Source: Cephalotrichum gorgonifer
Taxonomy: Eukaryota; Ascomycota; Sordariomycetes; Microascales; Microascaceae
Length of the DNA stretch: 64,000 nucleotides
Assembly: GCA_900312665.1 (NCBI GenBank)
Contig: ONZQ02000001.1
Span: 4,300,792 to 4,364,791, forward strand
Reading direction: 5' to 3'
Within the stretch, counting starts at the first letter, position 1. Every line of letters begins with the position of its first letter. Positions 48,088-61,200 of the stretch are shown in pieces. The position numbers and the translations under genes were made by a program. Below the pieces are notes generated by a model. The model was not told where the DNA came from, did no database searches, and was given only the letters and a program-made list of their open reading frames with translations.

Positions 48088-49474
48088 TCGGTTGCATCTG
48101 CGAAAGCAAGTTGCCCTGGTATTGTCACCGGATCGTCTCGCCACTGTTGCCACCGCCGATCCCATCTCTGAAGGTCCGAGGGAGGGGGGAACGGATCCGA
48201 TTGCTTCTGTCTGCGGTAATGTCAAAGTACTCGTGCCGCCTGGTACAATAACTATACAAGAAGTATGTTGAGTGTGAGAATATTAGCGCAGCGTCGTGAA
48301 CACTAAGTCCACCGACTCACTTCCACGGATAGGTTTTATGATGATACGAAGATAACTCTCGTATCCGGTTGGTGACTGGGCATGAAAAGATGCGGCTTGC
48401 TTTCATCCCGCTCTCGGATCAAATCCCGGGGGAGATCGCGGATAGTAGCGAGCGAGCGTGATGGTGGCCTGGCATGCCGCGTCTTTATGCCAATTCGCCG
48501 CATAGTGGTACTCACCAGGGCTCAGAAAGCTACATGAGATTCCGTCCTGTACTCATACTCGTACTCGTGTTTCGACACGGTTTGCATCTCAGACGCGTCC
48601 CGGGATTGGTCTTGCGAAGATTGGTGATATAAAATAACGGCCTGAAGGGCTACAGAGGGTCGTATGCAAAGCCAAAGAAGCCGAGGAAGAAATGACATAT
48701 ACCTTATATCCCCGGAGTTTAAGCAGTAGCAAACATGTTCGAGGTCGAGGGCGGCAACGGCTGAGGTGGTCAGGTCGGAGTATGGAAGTTCGTGGGGAGT
48801 CTGTAAAGATACAAGCATGTAGGAGTTGACGATTATGGCGAGCTCAGTGGCTATACAAACAAGTACGTCCCCTTGTACATCGCGGGCAACATACCAGAAA
48901 GTACATTTGGGGGGAGATCTTTCCTCTTATTCGCAGGCTTCGGTTGCTACACCCGGTACGCTTGGAAAGTGTAATGCTTGGCGTGGTGAATTTTGACATC
49001 AGAGACGTGGGGGAGGAAACACCGACGCTTCTTCATCAGCTTGTTCCTTCCAACTATCAGGGAATCGTTAGATCATGATGATGCTACTGTACGTACATCG
49101 ACATGACATAGACGGAAACGACATCCCGCCGGTGCCTCCTTCCGCTTCCAGTACGAAGCCGGATAATAATGGAAGCGGCGTCTCAATATGGAGTAGCTAC
49201 GCCGCTGGATTGACAACTCACGTTATTGTGCAATATGAACACCTACTCTACAAGCACGTCTCGCATGTACTGCCTGCCCCTTCCCCCACCCTCCCCCGGT
49301 GAGCGTTCAATATGGCTGCATACGTATGCGAGAGCGCCACCTCTGGTACGTTGCGTTCTTTCCCGAACTCTCAACCACAAAACCGAGCCTAACTTTGCTG
49401 CCTGTGTGGTATGTCCCCGTAATACCACTCGCATCTTACCGAGGTCTGCCAGACCGGCCATCGAGAGGCCGTCA

Positions 49475-49560
49475 GACACCACACACCACACACCACACAC
49501 CACATATCCACATATCCACACGTCCACACACCACATATCCACACATACACACATCCACAC
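49475..49560. repeat. CACA / CCACAT satellite
   Basis: Low-complexity tandem array of CACAC and ATATCCACA words over about 85 nt. It opens a spurious reading frame rich in His, Thr and Pro. Confidence 0.85.
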
Positions 49561-50449
49561 CCTCAACCCAGCCAGCCATCCAGCCTTTTCATATCGTATA
49601 TCTAACCAAGCAAGGGGCGTCCTGGAACCAACGCCCCGCTCGTGGTCGCACAGAATTAATTACCCTGGAAGCGAAAACCAATCCGTGTGGCGGAGAACCC
49701 CACAGGAGCTGGAGCTGGACCGGACATGGCGGGCAATGTCTACCGCGTATCCGTATACTTGCACGAACAAGCAGTACGTGCAATGGGGAGAAGAAATCTT
49801 GGATGGTGCCTTAGTAGACCGAAACTGGACCTCGGCCGGTAGGTACCTTGGGACCTCGGAGCCCCGATTCTTCCGGCTACCGCCTCAATACTTGCAGCTC
49901 GCCCGGGCTCAACAGGTCCCTCTTCACCCCCTGTTTCCCTCCTCCGAATGGACCGCCCTCCCCGGCTCCTTCCGACAAAGTAAGGGTCGAGTAGACAGCG
50001 CACATCGTCGAACCTCCAGCCACGCTCGCGGGCTTGAGAGCTCGTACCACCAGTTCCGGAGCATCTAGCTGCCCAACTGCGTGAGTTTTCTGCCGTGACA
50101 CCGGGCGAGCACGGCGACGGTTGGTCATGCCTGTGGAGGTCCACTCTGCGTCATGTCAGTTTGACCCAAAGAGGAAAAATAGGCGACCAAGCTACAGAAA
50201 GGAAAAGGAGTTACCGGGAACAACGAAGTCGTGCGAGGGAGGTGGCCTGGTACGTGGAGACGCCGAGATATGCCTGTCGCCTTAGAGAGATGTCCATGGT
50301 CCGTTCGAGGCGGCTGACGCCAGGGCGTGGAGAACCATATATCGTGTGAAGTGCATTTGGAACGTTACCTGTAAAAAAAAAGAGGGACCAATAGGAAAAT
50401 TACTCATATTAATAGAAAAGCAAGGGCCCAAAGTGGGCTCGACAAGGGA

Positions 50450-50528
50450 TGAGGACAGGGACAGGGACAGGGGGACAAGGGCAAGGGGGCAGGGACAAGG
50501 GGCATGGGCAAGGGACATGGACAGGGAT
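50450..50528. repeat. GGGACA/GGGGCA degenerate satellite
   Basis: Purine-rich array of GGGACA, GGGCAA and GGGGACA words over about 75 nt in intergenic DNA. Confidence 0.8.
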
Positions 50529-51411
50529 ATTGTGGGGCAGGTTATGGACGCACAAACCAGGGAAAGGTCTCCATCCTCGACTCGACTACTCAGAGTCATT
50601 GCAGCTCTTACTCATGGGGGCGCCGCGCCAGGAAGGCATGATGGAATGAACGACGGCGCCATTCATTTCACTTTAGGGTAAGTGAACCGGGTGCCGTAAG
50701 TTTTAATAGCTTATGGTTTCATACGCCCGGTCTATGCCAAACATGTATCCGTTACCGGTCCAACGAAGGAAATCCAACGATGACAGATGCCATAAAATAC
50801 ATGTAGCAAAGGCAGACATTGGCGCGGTTGTGCATCACGGGACATTCGACAGTATTCGACAGTACATACATATTATTAAAACGCTCAGCGTTTGGAATTG
50901 GCTACATAACATAATGGGCGACAATCTGGTGCCAAATTCCGACTCGAAAAAAAAAGGAGACTCCAACAACCCAAACCCCCAGAAAGAAGAAGTTGGAAAC
51001 ATCCCTCCGAGAAAAAAAATCGAACTCTATGCAGAAAGCGAACCTTTGACATTCCTTCCAAGGAAACAACTAGAGTAAGGAATAAAAGAAAAGGGTGAAA
51101 AAAAGTGCAAAAAAAGCATTCCTAGCCCTCCACGCTAAAACATAACCATGGACTGATCTCCCCAAATGGCTGAAGTCATCCGCTTGCATATAAATCAAGG
51201 CCAAAATACCTTGCCTAGAAAGAGGGGCAAGAAGAAAAAAGGGGGGTAAAGGGGGGGTTGTAAAGAAATGCATGGTGACGAAAAAATCTGTATAAGGAGG
51301 GGATAAAAACCAAAAATAAAAGGAGTGGAATTAAAAGTTAAGGGTTGTGTATATGGCAAAGTGACTAAATGAAATCTGTAGACAGGATTCTAAGCATTAC
51401 TTAGTGGCGAA

Positions 51412-54400
51412 TCACATCTCAGTGAGGGCCTCTTTAATAAAGCCTCCAAGCATACGGGCCTATTTTCTCATGTTAGTGTCCTGCGAAAGCCATGGTTTCC
51501 CTGCCCGAAAAAGGGGGGGGGGGGGGTAGAACTTACAGATTCGCCGTGCATCATCGAGAAGTGGTTCCCAGGCATGTGCCTCGTCTGGAACTTCTTGTAG
51601 TCAAGGAACTCATCCCACCTATTCGGCCCAAAGTCCGTCCTGTTGTCAAGCAGGAAGAGCGCGTGACCGGTAGGATAGGGGTCTGGGCGCGGGTCGGTGG
51701 GCAGATGACACACTCCATCCTCGCACCAGATGGTCATCACGCGCGGACACTTATCATCCGGGATGACCTCGGCCGTGTAGTTGCTCAGGGCCGTGACGCT
51801 AGCCGCGAAGTGCGGGAGCAGCCACTCGGGGATCTTCTTCTCATCCACGTCGCCCTCGCCCAGAAGCCCGATGCTCGCGAACCACGCATGGAGGCTCTTC
51901 GGGAGCGGCTCAATGGTGACGGGGCACGGCGCGTCGATGATGATGAGGTTGTCGACGGTGTCTCCCGCCTTCACGAGCTGGTTGACCATCTCGAAGGCGG
52001 TCACCCCACCGGCCGACCAACCCGCGAGCGAGTAGGGGCCAGTGGGCTGCCGCCTCTTCATCTCCTGGATGAACTTCTGCGCCATGCCGTACACGCCGCA
52101 GTTGAACTCCTCGGGCGTCTTCATGAACGGAGAGAACAGGCCCCAGACGGCCCATCCCGAGCCCACGTTGCTGATCTCAGTGTAGCTGGTCGCGCTACCG
52201 CTGCCGTCGGGAATCATGAAGAGGTGATTCGTTGCCGTCCGGGTGCTTCCCTGCAGGAGGACGCTGGTGGCCTTCCGGAGGGGATAGTTGTCCTCAAAGG
52301 TGTCCGGTCGTGGGGGCTTGACGATCCTGGCCGTAGTATTACCCGGGTGCGTGTTGATGACCCGCGGCGGCCGGGCGGCTGCCTTCGAGTCCTTGGTCTC
52401 AAGCTTCGTCGGCTTGGCGGACACGACAGGGGTCTTGGCCTGCTTTGGAGCTGCGGGCTTGGGCCGGGACCCTATCCCTAGAGCCTTCTCCACGGAAACG
52501 AGGGAAGTGTTGGTGGTGAAGAGGTCAGACGGGATGTCCTGCCCTGTCTTCTCGCGGAGGGTGCCGAGGATGGAAAGGCTCATTAGAGAGTCCATGCCTA
52601 GGGCGGCGAGGTCCGGCGCAGCGACAATCTCGTCGACCTCAACTCCCATCTCCTCCGAAATGGTGTTCCGCACAATTTCTTGGAGGTCGCTTACCGTCTC
52701 ACCACCACCCTTAACTGAGCCGTTCTCGCTCTCATCGAGAGGCGTTGTGACGTTGGAATCGGACCCCATCTCAGGCGTATCAGAGTCAGATCCGGTAGAG
52801 TCCTCAGAGCTCACGCTCGCCTTCCTCTCGGGAGATTCGAACTTGGCGAGATACTTCTTGAACTCGCCGATGGTGGGGTGGTCAACGAAGGCATCGGAAT
52901 GGAGGTCCAGATCGAGCTCTTCCCTAAGCCGCCCACTGACCGTCAAGGACATCAGAGAGTCGACGCCGAGGTCGGTGAAGGCGATGTTGTCAGCCAACTC
53001 GTCGTGGCTCACGCCCACTTCTTTGGCGAGGATGTCCAAGACGCTCGAAACCACCGACACAGCCAGCTTCGCGTTGACCGTGCCAATGTTGGCGGAGGTA
53101 ACCTGTTTGGCTGCCGCCTTGGCCTTGACAGGTGCCTTTTTCGGCGCAGGAGCGGCGGAAACTTTGCCGGCCGCGCCCGACACGGCCTTCCCTCGTGGAG
53201 GGAGGACCATGTTGAGGACCTTACGAGGGATTGACTGGAATTTCACCTGTCCCGCGACGGCGACAATACGGTCTCCATCAAAGACGTAGGCGTCGCCCGC
53301 CATGACCGTTGTTCCCTTAACTGGCTGCATGCGGATATAAGACCTGTAGTTCTTGGACCGGTCGAATTTCTCCGCAACCCTCAGGGAGCCCCAGCCGTGA
53401 GAGATGAAGACTTGATCTCTCGAGTCAATAGCGTCAGTACCGTTGACAATGAAGCCTGAGATGTGACAGCAGCTGTCGATCCAGTACGGGTTGCAGAAGA
53501 AGTTTCCATCCTTCTCAGACGTTTGGAACACGATTTTGGCCGTTGCCTCGCAGGTATTGCTGTCGAGAATCACCTCATCCATGCCTTGGTACCGCCTGTC
53601 GTAGTCCACGAGGGCCATGAAGAGCTTATAGGCAAGGCCCCGACCTATCTTGGAGGCCTTTCCGTTCCTCTCGGCCTCCTCAAGGCAGTCGATGCGAGAC
53701 TTGATCAGGTAATTCATCCGCTCGAACTCGTCAAGCCACTCATCCGTATTTCCGTAGTAGGCCTTGCAGTGAGCGTGTTCGGTCCTCTTCGCTCCTTCAC
53801 CGGTGTGGAAGACGATCTCCGCAAAGCCCTCTGCGGCGTTGCATTTGGCTGTGCACCGAAGGATATGGGCGTCAAGAGTGTCATCAAAGATCAAGGTCTT
53901 GGGGACCTCGACGTTGGCCACGTTGACTCCAATCTTTTCCGCCCCAGGGCGGAGAAGCTTATACGCATGGTCGCAGATCGTCATTGCCATGTCGGCGTAG
54001 AGCGTAGAGGGAAGCAAAGGCGCTCCATTGACGAGATGGCCGGTGACAATCGGCGTTGTATCTTCCCGAGAGAGGTTAGTCTCCGTCTCGATAATACAGA
54101 CGTCGCCCTTGATCTCTTCCTTGGTGACGGAGTGGACGGATGTTGTGCAGAGCTTCGGTTTGGCAGCTTCCAACTGGGCGGGCGCCTTATCCGCCACCCT
54201 GTTCTTGGTTAGGCACCAGTCGCCGGTATACTGAAGCCAGTAGTTCTTCTCGTCAAACGAGTAGCTGGGGAGGTCAAGGAGTCGCACAGATTCGCCGAAG
54301 TCCTTGTTGTACTCATCCCAATCGATGTTGAGACCAGCGCTGTGGAGGGTGCAGAGAGTGTTGCTGAGGACGCCGTAAGTTGACTCCTTCCGGCGCAACG

Positions 54401-57400
54401 TGGGGACTGCAATGGTGGTGCCTCCAAAGGCGGCCTTGGCCATGTTCGCACATACGGGGTGGGGGCCAACCTCAAGCCAGACCGTCTTCTCATCAATAGC
54501 CCCGGCCGTCTGGGCGGAAACGAGCGCGCCGAGGATGTTGACCGCCTGCCTAGCGTGGTTACGGAGGTACCGAGGATCGACGGACTCGTCTCCTAGAAGC
54601 TTCCCAAGCAAGGGGGACATGACAGTGACTGTCGGCTTCTGGAATGTGACGGACTGTGAGAGCTTCTCAAAGGTGTCCAGGATGGGATCGACCTGAGCAG
54701 AATGGAAGGCGAAGGGAACCTTCAGCTGAGTGCACTTGAACCCGACGACGTCCAGCTGCTTTGCGACCTCGGCCATCTCCTCGGCGGTACCACTCAGGAC
54801 AGTTTCTCTGGGACCGTTGATGCAAGCGACGTTCACCGTCTCACCCTTGGCTCCGAGGGCTTCCTTCACGGCAGGAACAGGCCCCTGGACAGCCAGCATA
54901 GCGTGAGTACCCGCAGTACACATGCTGACCAACAGCTGCGCCCTCATACCAACGAGATAAATGGTGTCGCTGGCGGACAGGACGCCAGCCACGTTGAGGG
55001 CGGCATACTCGCCAAGAGAGTGTCCTAGAACAGCCGCGGGCCGGATGCCCCAGGAGGCCCAAAGCCGCGCGAGGGCCATCTCGAAGCAGCAGAGGCCAAG
55101 CTGGACAACGACCGGCGACAGATTCTGGACATCTGCCTCGCTGCCGTCAATGAGTGGAAGGAATGAAGGGAATCCGTGAATAAGTGCGAGCTGGTTAAAC
55201 TCGTCAATGGATTCGCGGAAGATGGCATGATTGGCGTAGAGGTCCTTCCCAAGTCCGGCGTAGTGAGATCCCTGGCCGGTGAAGAGGAGGACAACCTTGG
55301 GCTGCTCAGTCGAGATAGGGACGAAGTTCTCCTTCAGCCGATCCTTGATCTGAACTCGGGCCTCAGCGAGGTTCGTGGTAGAGACATTCATGCGCCAGTA
55401 GTGCTGAATGCGGCGAGCGGTGGTAGAGTAGGCAACATCGCACACTGGAGTGTCTGGGTTCGCTTCCATCCAGGATACCAGCCTCTCAGCGTTTCGGATC
55501 ATTGCCGACTTGGACTTGCCCGTCAAGGCAATGACATGGTGTGTTCGAGGATCCGGCTTGGCGGGGTTATACTTGGGTCCCTCCTCCAGCAGCAACCCGG
55601 TGTTTCCACCGGCGGCACTAAAGTTGTTGACGAAGATCTTCCTAGGCCGGCCATCCTGCCTCGCTAGCGGCGTCATGTGGAAGGCAATGTTGACGTTCCT
55701 TTCCGAAAGGTCTGGCGGGAACGACTTGTTGATCTCTCCCTTAATCCCGACATGTGGCGGAATGGAGTTCTTTTGGAGCATCATGAGAACCTTGATCAAG
55801 GCTGTGACACCGGAAGCTGCCTCCCCATGGCCGACGTTACTCTTCACAGCTCCGAGATATAGCGGTCTGTCTCTGGGCCGCTTCCTATCTGCGGGGGCGA
55901 ACACGTTGGTCACGCTGACCATCTCGGTGCCGTCACCAGCCTGAGTGCCGGTCCCGTGCATCTCAACGTAGTCGATATCGTGAGGGTCAACGCCAGCTTC
56001 GTCGAGGATCGCTCGGTAGAGAGTTGATTGCGTCGGGCCGTGCGGATGGGTGATAGAGATTGCATCGGCGGAGTGGTTGGTTGACGTGCCCAGGATAACG
56101 GCGAGAACGTTGTCCTTATCCGCAATGGCATCATCAAGCCTCTTGACAATGACGGAGGCACAGCCATCTGCACGGCAGTATCCGTCGGCCGCCTGATCGA
56201 AGGTTTGGCATGAACCTGTCTTGGAAAGGAACTGCCCCCTACTCAGGCCGGAGAAGATATCGGAGTTGGTCATGCAAGAGAGCCCGCCGACTATCGCCGT
56301 GTCGCACTCCTTTGCCCACAAAGACGTACAGGCGACTTGAAGTGCGGCGGCACTAGACGAGCAAGCCGTGTCAATGTTGAAGCTCGGCCCACTGAATCCA
56401 AAGTGGTAGTTGATCCTCCCGGGCCCGAAAGCCCTGACACCACCCGTGATGAAGTAGGTGTCGACTTCCTGGGCGGCGTTGATTTCTCGCCAGTCGTCGG
56501 AAGTCTGGCCGTAGAAGGTCCCTACCCTATCAAGCTGGGTCGAAGGCGTCCTGTTGGGGACATATCCGGACATTTCTAGTGCCTCATACGCGGTTGTCAA
56601 GGCCATTCGCTGCATCGGATCCGTCTGGAACGCTTCGCGGGGTGACATGTTGAAGAACCTGGGGTCAAAGAGGCCAGGTTCCTCGATCCAGCAGCCATAT
56701 GGCGTGTGACTGGTGTTTATAGCCTTTCCTGTAGGATCAAAGTGCGTCTCGACGGGGAAGCGGTCCTTAGGCACAACCCTATGCACGTCGAGGCCCTTTG
56801 CCAGGAGCTCCCACAACTTCTCGTGGCTGGCTGCATCAGGGAATCGACCAGCCATACCCACAATCGCCAACTTACACTTTCCCAGCTGTGGACCATGATT
56901 TCCAATGCTGGAGCTGATCCTCTCCCTGGTAATGTTCGGGTTACGCCTGATAGTGACGTCTAGCGTAGTCTGGCTTTGGATGAGTTTTGCTAGGGTATCC
57001 GCAGCTTGCGTTGGTCCGTACGGGATAATGAGGCATTGCTCGTTCTTGGAGCCCCGTGCCATCTCAACGCAGCCATCGAGAGCCTTTTGGAACTGGATTG
57101 GCTCGTTGAGGCATTCCCAGACAACGGCTTTGAGAAGGGACCTCGTGTCCGATGTGGAAAGCCATGTGCCGGTAGACGACATGACGGGGGACCTGGGCCT
57201 CGCGCTATCCAGAACCGCAGCCATCTCCGGTGAGTCGAGCCGCAGAATCTTGTCGATATCAGCATCCGAATGCAGATGCGATGCGTGATAAGGCCCATAG
57301 ACGGGGATTTTGACGGGGTTGGAACTCAATGCTCGCTGGTCGACGAAGGTCTGAAGGGTGGAGGGAGGACCGGAAATAGCGACGTTTGAGGCGGAGATGG

Positions 57401-58157
57401 CGCTAACGTAGACGCGGTTCGCCAGGGGGGAATTCTATTGTAGACTTGTTAGACTGTATTCGGCATATTAAATGCAGGGTCAATGAGACATACGTTGGCA
57501 AGATGGAATTTGGAGATGGCGCTGTTTGCCTCTTCCTCGCTGGTTCCGGGGAAAATCATGGTCCAGGACTCAGACTTAGTTGAGGGGGGGCAGAGCCTCT
57601 CTGCTAAGGCACTGACATAGAGGCCAGTTCTGAAGGCTATCAGAACGGTTTGGATGGCGAGGGGAATCAAAGTCGACACCGTGGGTGTAGACGAGATAGC
57701 CGCTGCCGAGAGCAGGCCCGTACAAAGGCCCACCATGTAAGTTTGGTCATGGCGGGTCCAATCCTTGGGCTCTTTTTCGACACGGCTTGAGATGGTATTA
57801 GCTCAACTCGTTCCAGAATACTGGAGAATCAATACTAAGAATATTAGACACGGATGCAACCTACTCTATGTGGTGGGCGAGCTGGGCAATGCAGAGGAGA
57901 GCACTGTCGATTCCGGGGTGCTTGATGCTCTGGGCGTGATATTTCTCATTGAGCTGGTAGAGCGTTCTGAAAATCGGTATATTGGCACGCTCGAGCTTTG
58001 GGAGCGCGTCGACCTCCTCCCTCAGCGCATGGGATGCCCGCTCGAGGAAGGCTTTGGATAGGATGCTCGGGCTTCCTTGTCGACAGAACTCCGCAATGAA
58101 TGCATGCGTATCCAACGACTGGTCTCCGAAAAGGAGAAAGGCTATGTTGTCAGCCAT
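51412..58157 (-). CDS. PKS1: Non-reducing type I polyketide synthase, DHN-melanin type (SAT-KS-AT-PT-ACP-ACP-TE)
   Basis: Builds an aromatic polyketide from acyl/malonyl-CoA. The closest type is melanin PKS1 (Colletotrichum), which yields 1,3,6,8-tetrahydroxynaphthalene. Exons are 58157-57865, 57785-57494, 57434-51537 and 51459-51412 (2176 aa), all GT-AG and in frame. Domains: SAT with Cys119 (GLCTG) and His245; KS from ~383 with Cys553 (DTACSSS), His688 (HGTGT) and His731 (NVGHGE); AT with Ser1001 (GHSLGEY); PT with His1328 (GHLVNGAPLLP) and Asp1515 (YWIDSCCH); ACP1 Ser1688 (LGVDSLMS); an acidic Ser-rich linker; ACP2 Ser1811 (LGMDSLMS); TE with Ser2002 (GWSAGG), Asp2029 (IIIDAP) and His2153 (MPGNHFSMMHG). 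Every catalytic residue is present. The last exon supplies only 15 residues (ARMLGGFIKEALTEM). Some relatives make a heptaketide needing an Ayg1-type shortening enzyme, which is not in this window. Probably regulated by the two neighbouring zinc-cluster proteins. Confidence 0.96.
51508..51526. repeat. A5-G14 homopolymer junction inside the last PKS intron
   Basis: On the coding (minus) strand this is C14 followed by T5, inside the 77-nt intron 51536-51460 of the PKS. It lies just after the donor and could act as a pyrimidine tract, although it is far from the AG at 51461-51460. Confidence 0.85.
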
Positions 58158-58234
58158 GATGGAAACTCGGCTGGTGGTCTTCTGCTGCTGAGAGGGCTAA
58201 AAGGGGAGCGTGGTCTGGAGAGAGTCGGCTTGAA

Positions 58235-58244
58235 TTATATATAC
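58235..58244 (-). promoter_or_regulatory. TATA-like element of the PKS gene
   Basis: On the minus strand GTATATATAATT lies about 80 nt upstream of the PKS ATG (58157). That position is plausible for a TATA box with a short leader. Confidence 0.5.
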
Positions 58245-61200
58245 GGCATGAGGAGGAGACTCGGAGCCACTGCACAACGGGCCGCTTGGGCTCAATGGTC
58301 TCGGCCGTGGTTAAAAATATCTAGTCCAATCGTCTAGGGGCCATAGATCCGCAAGAATAACATGTGGACCATGTCACTATAACGGATGTGTATCGTAGGG
58401 TGAAAAGGGGGGTGTATTCTGCGGGATAGGGCGTGAGTAGTTGGTAGGAGGCATACCCCCCCTTTCACCCCCCCCCTTCTCTCCGCTCTCCGTCCCGCCC
58501 CCATCCGCTATGACCAACCCGCGATATATCCATGGTCCGCCTTTCCCCCTTTGAGCTGGTGGCCGTCAGACCACACACCATCCTCGGCGACCGAAGCTCG
58601 GGACTCCTAAGGTGATAAGCCTTCCTGATAACACAGGGTCGCAGGGCTGGGCTTTACTCCTGCACACCCCGCGAGACCGGGATGGGGCGTGTGTGGGGAT
58701 ACGAGAGCTAGATACTGAGACCCGGAGCGGCGGAAGACAGTTCCCATGCCGAGAATTTGGCGACTGCAACGCTACATCGACATCGCCGTAGGGAACTCCC
58801 TTGAGCAAGTAAGATTCAAGAGATCCCTGGATTGGGGGGGTACCCTCCACCTAGCTAGCCCCCCCCCCCCCGATATTGCCTACACGAGACAGCCTTCTTG
58901 GCGCATACACTTACCGTATTTCCAGCTATCGGATGGGGTGAGACGATGCAGACATCACGGAGGTGTTGGCAATCCAACTTGTACTCGAAAGCGGCTGTGG
59001 GCCCCGGAACCGAAAGGGTAGACCAGAAAAACTAGGATCGCGAGACCAGTTCGGTCCATGGATGTAATGAACGACCATGATACCTCTAGCCAAACTATAT
59101 GAGCTGCCAAGGCCATGCGGGAGACAGAGAGATGAATATTTGTGACGGGTAGAGCAATACGCGAGGTACAAGAAGCTAACGTGAAGCACAAATTGCAGTC
59201 TCGCTATAATACTTCACCGCGCTCTACTCATAAGTCGTGCTCGTGTGTAAGATAATGCCAGGGGCTAAGCGTAGGTGGAACAGTATGTCTACCTGGGAGG
59301 ACAATTCCTTTCGCCTGGACATGTCCCATGGGGAGCAGTCGGTGGTGGCTTGCGAAAAGGAATTGTGGGTCGCGACAGTGGTGGGGAGGAACTTTGTCCG
59401 GCCGGACATCCCCAAGGCCACGGGCCAGGCGAGATGAGCCTCGGGAGAGTGGCACGCCTCGCGAAACCACTATTCGATACGCACACACCCTCTTTCACCA
59501 ATGACAAGCCGATTTAGCCGCAAAGAGTGGATGGTCGGAGGCGTGCGAGAAAGGATCCGAAAGCGATATTAGAGCAGAAAAGGGATGAAGGGGGGGGGGA
59601 CAAAAAAGAAAGGAAGTATGCGGTGGCCGCTAGATGCCGTATACTAAAAGCATCGGGGCAGTGGTGAGTTGTGCTCGTCAAGGCGGCTGAACGATGGGCT
59701 GAAGGGTGAGATGTCGAGCCTGATCAATCAAAGTACACAAATGCCTATTCCTCGCTTTGGAAACCCCATTCAGTAGTACCATATTCAGAAAGACAGGCCC
59801 AAAGTAAATGCGGTTCCAGAACGCTCACCGGAGAACTGCAGACGGAATCCGAGAGATCCGATAACTAGCCCTTGGCTAATATGTTAGACAGGAATTTGGG
59901 TCGATCCGGTCTGAGGGTCCGATGTCGTTCGACGACCCCGAGAATTAGCCTTGGCTCGGAGGGAACGGACAGGCCCTGTTCAGAAACCCCTTCAGACTCC
60001 GTAGAACTTCCATCCCTAGCTGATACTCTAGCAAGGAAGAGGAAATCTCGCCGATACTCATGCACAAGATCCCTTGTACGCTCATACTTATGCACGTCCA
60101 GTTTCATCTCCCATGAGACTAGCCTAGTAAAGCTACTTGCTTTTTGGCCGGGGATACGAGGGGAATGGTTCGAGGTCAGCGCAGGAAAGGGAACGATATA
60201 AGACATTCTCTCGCCTAAGTCACCCAATCGTGGCTGTCGAAGAGGCGGCCGTCAAGACCCGGACCAAAGGTGGCGCTTCTCTTCTGGGTACTCGTAAATA
60301 TCCCACGTGGAATCGCCGGGGTACACGACCGCCGCTTCGATATTGCAACGTATGACTGTCGATAGGGGCAGGCGGCTAGAAATCAGAAATACCTGGGATC
60401 TGGAGTGATCGCTTATCGGACTCGGGCCAAGATGAAATCCCGTTCCCTCACTGTGTCGCGGAGTTTCCAATATTGAGGCACGGGGAGAGATCTCGTCACC
60501 GAACCGGATTTCTCCAGATAATATCGGGAAGGCGACACGTGCAACTGCTCGTCCTCGCGAGTGAATGGCCGACCGCGCCTGCAAAGGGTACTTGTCAATG
60601 AGCCGTTTGGAATGGCTAACCTAGGGCGTGGCGTATTAGAATTAACTTGGGCAGCTCTATCATCACATACACGTACACGGCGAATAGACCCAATCATCAC
60701 TCAGCCGGCAGACGGTCTATTACGGTCAGCTCAATATCCCATGTTTCACAGAACGAGTGCGTACGTCTAGTCCAGTCCGACCCGCAGACCGAAGCCAGGT
60801 AACGGCCCGCCGGAGGAGTGTCCGCTGAGAGCTAGAAAGCGGCATCATCGTTCTCAAGCGGGTATTAGCGGGAGCCTGGTGGAGGGGAAGCTAGATAGAG
60901 GAAGACGAGGCGATTCTAGAGGCAGGGTCCGGAACAAGCTTACCCGCGCAGCCGAAGCGAGGCTCGACGAGTCCGGGTTTGCGATTGGGACAAGACACTT
61001 GACTCAGGGTAGAGAAAAGATGAGACAAGGTAGTGTGGAAGGGGGAGTTCGACGTCGATACAATGTAACAGGTGCGGGTTGAGGGCCAAAGGCGGAGAAC
61101 TCGATGTGCTCGTATGACAATGTAGCTTCGGGATTGGGGGAGGTGCGGGGACGGGATGAGGGGAGGTCTTTCCTGAATATCACAGCCACCAATGGCGCCT

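Larger units (their letters stand above)
47197..51411. other. Intergenic between AflR-like gene and PKS, no gene seen
   Basis: About 4.2 kb holding the AflR-like promoter (CT-rich leader at 47199-47227) and the PKS 3' flank, which is A-rich on the plus strand (50940-51400). It also carries a 64-nt tandem duplication, a CACA-rich satellite and a GGGACA-type satellite. The longest frame (49226-50068) is mostly generated by the CACA satellite and is not a credible gene. Confidence 0.5.

Noticed and set aside
49226..50068. 280-codon plus-strand open frame
   Set aside because: Much of it is generated by the CACA satellite and CT-rich DNA. The translation is His/Thr/Pro-rich with no domain, and there is no supporting splice or start context.
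52288..53289. 333-codon plus-strand frame opposite the PKS, and similarly 51492-52481
   Set aside because: Antisense shadow of the GC-rich PKS coding sequence. The PKS frame contains every catalytic motif.
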